From Phytopythium helicoides (lineage: Eukaryota > Oomycota > Peronosporomycetes > Pythiales > Pythiaceae): a DNA stretch of 64,000 nucleotides. The position numbers and the translations under genes are program-made. A model generated the notes under the pieces. That model saw only the letters and a program-made list of their open reading frames with translations. It had not been told where the DNA came from and ran no database searches. The stretch lies in the NCBI GenBank assembly GCA_024867545.1, contig JANFNE010000013.1:62001-126000 (forward strand). Reading direction: 5' to 3'. The first letter of the stretch is position 1. Every line of letters begins with the position of its first letter. Shown piece by piece: positions 55,801-64,000 of the stretch.

Positions 55801-57041
55801 GCTTGCACTTGCCAAGCTCCTACGCAAACCAGGTTTGTTCTGACGTTTTCTTGTGAGGTGTTGTATTCGCTGATGCTGAACTGCATGTACTCGATCTAGT
55901 GCTTGCTTTGATCATTGAAGAAGGGGCGAAAACCACTGCTGCCGGCACTTGAGGTGGGTGCGGGCAGTTACAATCGAGCCTAGCAAAGAACTAACTATTT
56001 CGTTCTGGCGTAGTCATTGATCCAAAGGAAAACCAGGTCTCCTTTTACGATTTTATCACTGGCAGTCATATCGAAGAGAATCCGCGCGCCATTATCTTCG
56101 ACATTGACGACTCTTTATTCGCGAGCCGATGGCAAGTGATGAGGCCACTGTTGGTATCTGTCATGAAAGATGGTCGGCGTATCGAGCAGGACGACGAAGA
56201 AGCTGTGGTTTACACAGGGGTTAAAAGCCGGCGCGCCAAACAAAGCAGGTTTGGCGATGCATGGAGGCCATGGGCGTCGCAAAATGACAGTTGTCCAGGA
56301 AACCAACGAAAGTGAAGATGATGACCGAGACGATGAAAACAACCGAAACATACTGAATTCGAGATTGAGCGCAAACACCGACGATCATCCACAGGAACTA
56401 TGGCTTCGGTGACTCTAGCAGCAAGACTGGTCATGGCACGCCGCTTTAGGCGGCAACGAGAGGATGCTGCAGAGGAAGAAAAACGGGAACGTCCACGCGT
56501 ACTGCTTTACTCTCCAGCAGGTGAACAGAGCGTGCTGCTTCAAAAGATCCGAGCCGATCTTGAGCGACTGGGGTTCGTGTGCCAACCCTTGGACCTTTCG
56601 ACAAATGAAGACAATGATGTTATTCGACAACTCCTCGGAGCAGAAAGCGTGGTGTTCCTGATCGAATCCCACTTCAACAGCGATGACAGTGGCAGTGCCG
56701 CTGTGGAGCACGACGAAAGTGTGCGAACAAATCCGACCAAGTGCGCGCGGAAACAAGTATCCGAAGCTCTGAGCCGTGTTTTGGTCGCGGCTGCAGCTGT
56801 CAATGGCGACGACAGCGGGGAAAAGTCCGCAAAGAATCCCTCCGAGTCTCCCAAGATCCGCGTGCTTCCAGTGGTCGTGCAGCGCAACTTCCTTGATTTG
56901 AGCAAAATGTACAGTTTAGCAAGGTCCCAGCTGTACTACTTCATGGACGACGGTGGTGGCGCTCAGTGGCGGCGTAGTGCCAGCGAACTCCTTGGACGGC
57001 TGCAACGCGAGCACGATTCGCATCGACTGCGCATTGGCTAG
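52849..57041 (+). CDS. Membrane-anchored ankyrin-TIR protein with a second TIR-like region
   Basis: The cytosolic leader is charged and Ser-rich. Four or five TM spans follow (LVVCSLAVVALQIIAITIV, LLLMHLVGIPNVMLLAPVVF and others). Ankyrin repeats come next (NPLHIAVIRGHLPVVRMLL, TPLHWAAIAGSFKAARMLL, TPLHWAARNNRPEIVSLL). A TIR domain follows: KIMISYTHSHFQLAQRV, CWLDTMDPSGIGGG, SEWCLKELALAKLL, with the Glu that is catalytic in NAD+-cleaving TIRs. Introns lie at 54457-54593 and 55833-56013. Exon 3 continues VIDPKENQVSFYDF, changes frame near 56225 and 56400, and ends in a second TIR-like fold (VLLYSPAGEQSVLLQKIRAD) without the Glu. ATG 52849 has a good context; 52648 is an alternative. Signalling by NAD+ cleavage or TIR assembly is inferred. 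Confidence 0.8.
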
Positions 57042-57144
57042 TAACCATAGTGCCAATAAGTAACACGATAACATTATTATCACCTCGGCGAGGTGGCTCG
57101 ACGTAAATGATAAACATGTTCGTCACTAGAACTTACGTCAACGA

Positions 57145-58868
57145 TCATGAGTCGAACATCCGAATCCGGCCTTCGCACGAGGAATAATCCAACTCCTTGC
57201 GTTTTTCAACGAACGCTGCGACCAAGTCACGGACGATTGGTCCGGTTCGCACTACTGTGCCACCCCTGAAACATTTCCACTCGGCGTCCTTCGGAAGTCG
57301 AGGCACGGCAACCGTTACCAACCGATTCTCATCGCAGGAACTATCTTCTTTGTCAAGAAACTTGAGTGACCGGATGCAAACCCCACCGCTTGGTTCAGCT
57401 TCAGCTTCGATGGCCACACCAGATACTTGGGGGAACGTTGAGCTCATACTTGGATATCGACGCATCCAGTGGGCAAGCGCGCTCTTCAACTCTCCAACTC
57501 GTATCTGAACGACGACTACCGGATGTAGCAACGGGAAAAAAGCGTTCGAGCCATTTCCAAGTGATACTCAGTCCGGATGGATGGAGTGTGTCGCCCTTGA
57601 TGGCACCCGCATTCAGCACGGCTACGTCAGTTTCCATCTCGCACTTCAGCGCGTCTGCTATCAAGTTGCCAAGATTGCTCTCACCCAGTCGGCACCCCAT
57701 CGCAGTGCCATCAAGCACAGTTTTAGTACATCCAAGTGGGACCAACTTGCCTTCGGCTTCATCTTCCCGGTTCACTTTCTCAAGATACGTTTCTAGGACA
57801 GCTCGACACGCCGGATCTGGTAGATACCCTCGGTTCGCAATCATAGACCAGTGGAGCGTGATTTCCAAAGGGTTACTTCGACTTCGAGGGTTGAAGTCAA
57901 GGCGCAGGTCGATCAGGCCCAGCCAAAGCGCGTCCTTTCCCGACTTGTGGATGAACGTGCCATTAGCAAAAAGCGAGTACGGCGCGTGGTCGTGACCGCC
58001 GAGAATCACGTGAATACCCGGTACCTGCCGCGCAAGTCGTTGATCGTCCTCAATGTCGAGATGGGTAATAGCTACAATAGCGTCAACTTGGTGCTCAGTC
58101 TGCAGAAGTCTTACACATCGCCGCGCGTGCTGCACTTCATCCTCGAAGCGCACTGTGTTGCCAGCAAACGGATCCCGACCCGTTTCCGTCGTACATACTC
58201 CGAACAACCCAATTTTGATTCCGTTCTCCGCAGGCAGCACAAACACGTCTTTGACTGTAGGAAACAGGTCGCCAGAGTCTGCTAGTCGAATGTTGGAGCC
58301 CAATTGCGTGAATCGTGTCTCGGCGAGCAGCTCTCTCGTCAAAGGCGCGCCAAAGTCGAACTCGTGGTTGCCAAGCACCACGATTTCCACTCCCAGCGCG
58401 TGCAGCACCTCGACCATCACGGCTCTGTCTTGGGCAGCCAAAGAGTGAGCTGTAAGACATCAACGAAGCAATTGCTGCAATGCCGCCAGCGCGCACCCTT
58501 TGTCTCTCCTGTCGAGTTCTGAGCGCCACAGAAAGTCTCCGTTGAGCGTTACAATCACTTGAGCACCTTCCAGCTCCAGCTTTCGCCTCATTTCCTTCAA
58601 CATCGTCCCCAACTCCGCCATTCCTGGTGGTATCAGCAACCGTAAACTTTCCAAGATCTTGAAAAAGTTGAAAACGCGACGCACCGCCCAAGCCGCTGTG
58701 CGCGCTCGGAAACAGCTCGTAGACGTCATTGACCGTCAGGAACACCACGCGCGCGCCACCACTGCGATTCGCTTCGTCTGCTGCATTTTCCAGGGCAGCC
58801 GCAGCCGCCAGAGCGTTCTCAGGGCCTAGCGGAGGAAGCGGATCCGGTGGATCGACGGCGTAGGTCAT
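57145..58868 (-). CDS. 5'-nucleotidase-like metallophosphoesterase
   Basis: A UshA/5'-nucleotidase family protein: an N-terminal calcineurin-like metal site and a C-terminal substrate domain. Seen in order are LTVNDVYELFP (His replaced by Val-Asn-Asp wording, as in eukaryotic cytosolic forms), NGDFL, GNHEFDFG, GGHDHAPYS and ESNLGNLIADAL. NAGAIKGD and VGELKSALAHWMRRYP follow. An intron inferred at GGASR/MAELGTM (about 58621-58672) and another before LAAQDRAVMVEVL (about 58443-58490) explain the frame changes. An extra T in a homopolymer near 57535 joins ERFFP to LLHPVVVVQIRVGEL. No signal peptide is seen, so it is probably cytosolic, hydrolysing nucleotides or similar phosphates. It is convergent with the TIR gene. 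Confidence 0.85.
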
Positions 58869-59256
58869 GATGGGTTTCAAAAAATGAGAATGACATGACA
58901 GGTTAGATATGATTTCTATTTAGCAGCTGAGCCGTTTCTATGCGCACTCCACACTCCTTGCGATGACTCACTCATCGCCGATGAGCGAAAGCTGGCCATT
59001 TGGGGCTTCTGCACGGGGCGAGATGAGATCAAATGGACCAACCGCAACCAACCATCATTTGGGACGAGAAGCGATGTCATTCATGTCATTCGAAGTTGGT
59101 TCAAAGTTCCCAATGCGTTGCATCCTGCGGCGAAGAATCTCGTTCAAATGCAAAATTCGACGCTAGCAGAAAAAAAGTCTCGGTGTTTTGAATCTTTTTC
59201 TACTCAAACTTGTATTTATATCCATAAATTGCTGAAGCGCAGGGTCTTTAAGCTGG

Positions 59257-61375
59257 ATGTTCACGGGTGTTGTTCCTGAGCAGCCTTCGGGCCGTGGACC
59301 TCCCGGGAGTAGCCTGCCTCCACTCCCACGCCACTTATCATCTGTTCTTGAGCTAGATGATGCAGCTTCACCGAGGAAACTGCCGCTAACTCGAGCGCTG
59401 TCTAGGCGTCTGTCAAAGCAGGCATCTTTTCGGCGCCAAAGCACACAGCGCAATATGGTTGCTCCAAAGCCAGAGATCCCGGAAACATTGCTCAAGTTTT
59501 TGCAAAAGACGCCAGAGCAACGGACACTTGTGGACGCTGTAAAAGCAACGCTCGGCGAAGATCCGGCGACGAGGAACGAGCAGAGCGTGGATCTTGTTTA
59601 CGACTGGATGATGCACAACTGTCAGCAGTACAGCAACAACATCTTTGGGTCTGCACCAGAGTATATTCGACGAGAGATTTGCCGACAAATGAAGCTGATC
59701 ACCATCAAAAGTCAGGATTTGATTATTCGCCAGGGTGACACGGGTGATCGATGCTACATTGTCATCGACGGGATTGTCGACGTGTACATCCAGAAAGAGT
59801 CCTCGCTGGACTCGCCAAGGCGGCTTTCACGTCGAATGAGCTCGACGCTTTTAGAGTCCCAAGGCTCTGGACCTTTGGGTAGCAACAATGGTGGTGGGCG
59901 AATTCCAGCAGGAATTGAATACGGCGACATGGTAGCTAATCTCGGGCCTGGAGCCATGTTTGGCGAGATTGTGCTGCTCAATCCGTCAGCGCGGCGAAAT
60001 GCAACGATTCTCGCATCACAGTACACAGCAAGTTGTGATCTCATCTGTCTTGAACGCGCCGATTACATCCGCCTGGTGCGTACAGCATCCATGGAGGCTT
60101 CTCATTACAACAACGCAGTGATCTGGATCACATGTACTTCTTTCGCGCATGGGAGAAGCATGGTACGCACCAATCGTCATGTTGAGAGAAACAGGAGTGA
60201 TCCTGGACTAACTGCAACGCAATGACTATAAGACAAGATGCGATTAGTGAGCGCCTCGCGATCACTGCACTTTGCTGCCAACGTAAGTTGCTTGCTGTTG
60301 TTTATTCGATTTTGTCAGCATAAAATGCTGATGATTGCTGTAGGACCACCTGTACCGCGCGGGATCGGAAGCCAAATGGATGTTCATTGTGACATCAGGC
60401 GAAGTTAAGGAGCGAATGAGCTGGTCACTCTCATCTATGAGCTCAGCATCAACGACAGGAGCCGGCTCGTCAACGGGTTCGGACCCAGCTAATGACGCAG
60501 CTATGCGAGCATTATTCATGCAGACCGCGAAAAAAGAACCCTGAACGAGTCGTCAACGTCGAGTTATTACTTGTTGGACCAGGTGATCTGGTGGGAGAGG
60601 TGCCAATCGTGACATCTCGACGAAGTGCTCCATTCGACATCAAAGCAGTCACGGACGTCCAAGTTCTTGCAATAGATCGACGATTCTTTGAGACAGTCAT
60701 GGTCCCAGCCACTCGCGAACAAAAGCCAGCCGTACATGCAACTGTCCACCATCTGCGTAAGCTAGCCCGTGATCGAGAAGATTGGCGTCAGCAGCGAATT
60801 GCATGTGGGATCGCGTACCCTAACGCGCCAGTCACGATGTAAGGGCTTGATTGCATTCGTGACGCTGCTTGTTCTCATTCTAGTCTGTTGACCTGCAGAA
60901 CGTGGCAGCTCATGCGCATGTCTAATGGACGCTGTGCTCGCTGTGGGCAGAGAGGACATTTGGTAAGTGATACCTCGCGCTGCGAGATGACCAACCATTC
61001 TGCTGGACACCACATACCGCTGCCAGCGACAGTGCTGGCACCAGGGGACAGCGAGGTCCCATCGAATTCACTCCCGAGCGCTCTCTCCGGTAAAATTCAA
61101 GCTATCAAAGCCAGCACCACCTGCTACTGCTGCGGCTGGACATCAGTAAGATTCATTATTTCTCTCCTGTTTCTGGCTGTTGGCACTCAAACTTTCATTG
61201 GTCCAGCACTGAGGGCTCTCGAGTTAACCGTCAGCGCAACGCCACAGCATCGAATTTACGAGAACTATTTGACGACTCGTTCTTGCCAACTCCGCACGAA
61301 CTTCTGGAGCAGTGCCGCAACGTCAAATCACCACGAGTACAAGAGCTAACAGGAAGCAACAATCCAAGCAGATGA
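59257..61375 (+). CDS. cNMP-binding-domain protein with C-terminal zinc-knuckle-like motif
   Basis: The disordered basic N-terminus precedes two cNBD-type barrels. The first runs from LITIKSQDLIIRQGDTGDR through GAMFGEIVLLNPSARRNATI, a good phosphate cassette with Arg and Ala-Thr, with a long Ser/Gly loop in between. The second is NDHLYRAGSEAKWMFIVTSGE to GDLVGEVPIVTSRRSAPF, a weaker cassette. Introns lie near 60165-60245 and at about 60280-60343. An extra A near 60537 breaks the frame at AKK/NPERVVN. The frame then splices (about 60836-60898) into TWQLMRMSNGRCARCGQRGHL, a CCHC-like knuckle with long last spacing, and a CYCC cluster. It ends at LLEQCRNVKSPRVQEL (stop 61373-61375). Nucleotide sensing linked to nucleic acid or protein binding is inferred. 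Confidence 0.7.
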
Positions 61376-61470
61376 CACTGATATTTGTTTGCAACGTGCG
61401 TTGGTTCCATCTATTTCCACATCCTCTGTTGAAACTAACACTATCGCCGCAATCCACAGCTTTGTGCTTG

Positions 61471-63043
61471 TCACTGAAAGCTGCCCCAGCCGAAATCGTC
61501 ATTTGCAGGCGCAGTAGTTTGGTTTGCGGCAGGCGAAGGCGAGGGTGCTGCCACTGGCGACCCAAAATCAAAGGGATCCGCACTTGCTGCTGGATTCGTA
61601 CTCGCAGATTCGTGCTTTTCTGATGGTGTTGAGTTGCTGAAAGTCCCCCAGTCATCAAAGGCATTCGTACTAGCTGGTGACGGGTTTATGGTAGGAGTCG
61701 GGGTGCTCCCATTCTGCACAGCATCTACTTTCACTGCAGTCAGTCGATGATGACGGCGGGGAAAGTGCGCCCCAAGGATCGACAACAATTGCCCCGCTAG
61801 TGGCGGTTGCACTTGAAAATACGTCTGTGCCTGAGCTGTGACCGCTTTGAGTAAGGGAGCCGAACGCTTCGACAGCTGGTGCAGTTGATACTGTTACTGT
61901 TGGCGTAGCGGTGGATACCGATGAAACTTGTGACGATGAAGCAGAGTTTGCTGCTGTCGTTGCTGCTGTTGCTGCTGCTGCTTCCACTTGAACCTCCAAT
62001 GCGTCTCGACGAGTGAAGAGTTGCTTCACTTGCTGCTGAAGCCGAACCAGCTCTCGGTCAGAGCTGCAGCTTCCTTGAGCGGATCGCTTCTCTTCGGCTT
62101 AATTCCGCTCAGTGACTCAGTCCGCTCTGATGCAACACTCATCATTTGCGCCGAGATCTCCATGCTCTGAATTTCCTGCTTGACTGCGTGGACATGCTTG
62201 GTAAAGAGGTTGTTCAAGGTCATCCAGAGCGTCGAGAGTCCGGGAGGAAGACGGGACTGGAAACCCCAGCGCGTCGACTTGACTCGCAATCTGTTCCAGG
62301 CACGAGTGCAAGCTCTGCAACGTGCGGTTCTCGGAGTGCTCTAGGCTCGCGAGGGATGCGAGCTCTGACTTCCTGTTGCGTGTCTGCATCAAAGCGTTGC
62401 GTGAGGCCGCCACCTAGTACTGGTCAAGAGGCATAAGGTGTCTACCTCAGCGTGGACGAGCTCGACCAGTGAGCGCGCGTCAAGCAGCTTAGCTCCCGGG
62501 AGCGCGGCGGAGAGCGAACTAGAGCTGGTGCTGAGGTCCTCCATGCGAAGTTTGGGCGTATCGTGGTAGCTGTCGTTGCTGCCGTCCATATTCATGGCGG
62601 CGAAGCCTGCGGCGACGCCGGAGGGGGAGGGCGCGGGGGACGGGAACGCGCCTGAAGCCCGATGCCGAGGGCGTGGTGGCGGCGCTCCACACGTCGTCGT
62701 CCTGCTTGGTCTCGGGCGTGAGGTCTAGCGAGGGGAAGAGGTAGGTGGGGAATGGCAGCGGCACGCGCGCGAGCCCGCGCTTGGTGAGGCACACGATGAG
62801 GTGCATGGCCATGACGAACTCGGCCGCGCTCACGCGCTCGGGGTCCGCGAGCACGCCCACGCTCTTGACGCGCGCGTACAGCTCGGCCACCTGCGCGTCC
62901 GACAGCGCCGACTTGGCGAAGAACGCGACGGCGGCCGCGCGCGGCAGCGAGCCCTCCCCGCGCGCGTCCAGCTGCGCGAAGAAGCCGCCGTAGCGCCGGC
63001 CCTCGAGCTCGATCATGGTGAACAGCTGCCGGTCCAGCTCCAT
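61471..63043 (-). CDS. EH-domain endocytic adaptor (EPS15-like)
   Basis: ATG at 63043 (MELDRQLFTMIE). One N-terminal EH domain (YGGFFAQLDARGEGSL, AAEFVMAMHLI) binds NPF-type motifs. A linker, a coiled-coil region (LEHSENRTLQSLHSCLEQI, HVHAVKQEIQSMEISAQMM) and a Ser/Thr/Ala-rich tail follow. The tail carries clathrin/AP-2-type motifs: DPWGAL, DDWGTF, DPFDF and the terminal DDFGWGSFQ. This layout is that of EPS15/Ede1-type adaptors at clathrin-coated pits. At least four frame changes (near 62655, 62415, 62215 and 61700) break the chain, while the parts stay collinear. It is convergent with the cNBD/zinc-knuckle gene and divergent from the gene at 63237. Confidence 0.8.
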
Positions 63044-63236
63044 GGCGGCGCCTTTCTCGAGCTTCAACTGAGCGGCGCGGGGGGAGGAAGCCGGTCGTGG
63101 TGTGGACTACGTAGGAGGAGGTGATTGGCCCAAATGCGGGTTTGAAATGCGAGGGAAGGCACGCGATTGGGCGATATATGATCGCACTTGGGATCTGTAT
63201 GCGGCTTCATCGGTTTGAAACGGACGCACGGCCATC

Positions 63237-63590
63237 ATGACGCTCCGCGAGCCGAGACAGCCCGCTGCAGCGCCGCGTGAGGCGCCCACGACCTCCAGAC
63301 GGCGTATGCAAGCGGCGGTACCACCGGAGAAGTCGCACAGCTCCAACCTCCCGAAAGCGCGGCGCGAATTGAGGCCCTAGGAGCTCCAGGAGGCCCGAGA
63401 AACGCACGGTGGACGTCGATGGGGAGCTCGGTGCCGTGCCAGTGGCGTTCCGCGTGCGATCGGCGACGGGCGCGGCGGTAGACGCGGGGATGGAAAACCT
63501 GGTCGCGTACTCGAAGCGCTCGTGGTGGCAGAGCTTTGCGCGGCAGAAGGAGAGCGTCGTACTCGCGCTGTACGTTGCAAGGCGGTAGTG
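63237..63590 (+). CDS. Small unknown protein, possibly the first exon of a longer gene
   Basis: ATG at 63237 (MTLREPRQPAAAPREAP) opens a basic, Pro/Ala-rich N-terminus. After one frame change near 63378 it continues as a convincing coding stretch (RTVDVDGELGAVPVAFRVRS, then YSKRSWWQSFARQKESVV). It ends at a stop near 63590 unless spliced; GTAGTGTTG there resembles a donor. No family is recognised. Downstream to 64000 I see no supported gene. Confidence 0.4.
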
Positions 63591-64000
63591 TTGACGAGGG
63601 GATCAAGGCTGACACACTTCGCTTGTGCAGAGATCGAAAGACTCTGATGGCAGAGATCCGCATCCTCAACAAGGTAGACTGGATGGTGTGGGCTGAGATT
63701 GGAGCTACCTGGACTGACCAGACTTGTTGCTGCCACGTTAGAACGCATGCGCAGTCGACGTTAGTCTGGCGATGGAGAACCGATCGCGGTCGTACATCAA
63801 AAGTAGCTCACCTCTGATATGCAGCGAGCTTCATCAAGTCAATGCTTATGATGGCTTTGTGTGTGCATGTCAATCAGTCAAGCGGGTACAGCACATGCCT
63901 CACTACCGAGAGGTGACCATCAAGACGGGTTTCCTGCCTTGCCGATTCATCAAGTAAGCCGCAGCAAAGCAGGCGCAAGGTTCCCTCACTGGAAACTCTA

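Noticed and set aside
1..64000. tRNA, rRNA, CRISPR or prokaryotic operon features
   Set aside because: None could be recognised by eye; spliced eukaryotic genes make prokaryotic features implausible, though a tRNA scan could not be run.

Overview
The window looks like nuclear DNA of an oomycete (Pythium/Phytophthora-like water mould). Genes are packed on both strands. Introns are short, mostly 50-180 nt, with GT..AG ends, and some carry a CTAAC branch-point-like sequence. The gene types fit: a PDR-type ABCG transporter, a DapA-type lysine enzyme, TKL receptor-like kinases, eIF3b, SMG9, LMBD2 and an EH-domain adaptor. No prokaryotic operons, CRISPR arrays or clear RNA genes were seen. The genus is an inference.

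Layout. 1-939 is the 5' end of an ABCG transporter (-). 3005-4208 is a DapA-like gene (-), divergent from an LMBD2-like membrane protein (4298-6236, +). A membrane-anchored GH18 protein follows (6476-8058, +). 8030-10070 holds two broken receptor ectodomain genes (-), next to the tail of an LRR/TM gene. 10779-12643 is an unusual GNAT / beta-trefoil / MIOX-like fusion. 12802-15243 is a coiled-coil protein and 15210-18383 a four-cNBD protein (both -). From about 18.9 to 29.5 kb lies a 3.46-kb inverted duplication carrying an LRR/TM gene and the 3' half of a receptor kinase; the spacer holds the rest of that kinase and a small acidic membrane protein. Then come eIF3b (-) and a second receptor kinase (+). 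34.2-37.7 kb is gene-poor and repeat-bearing. 37.7-43.1 kb holds a HAD phosphatase, an IQ-motif gene, a small basic protein and SMG9. 43.1-52.5 kb holds three full-length LRR/TM genes surrounding two divergent alpha/beta hydrolases. 52.8-63.6 kb holds a TM-ankyrin-TIR protein, a 5'-nucleotidase-like enzyme, a cNBD/zinc-knuckle protein, an EH-domain protein and a small unknown gene.

Themes. (1) Two lineage-type families are intermingled: receptor-like TKL kinases with an eight-cysteine ectodomain, and multi-pass membrane proteins with a C-terminal LRR-like domain. They repeatedly sit next to each other, which suggests linked function or shared duplication history. (2) Two multidomain proteins stand out: a GNAT/beta-trefoil/MIOX-like protein that has lost its iron ligands, and a TM-ankyrin-TIR protein with a second TIR-like segment. 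(3) Almost every gene, including essential eIF3b, is interrupted by single-base indels, often in homopolymers. I read most of these as assembly errors, so reading frames are joined across them in the descriptions below.
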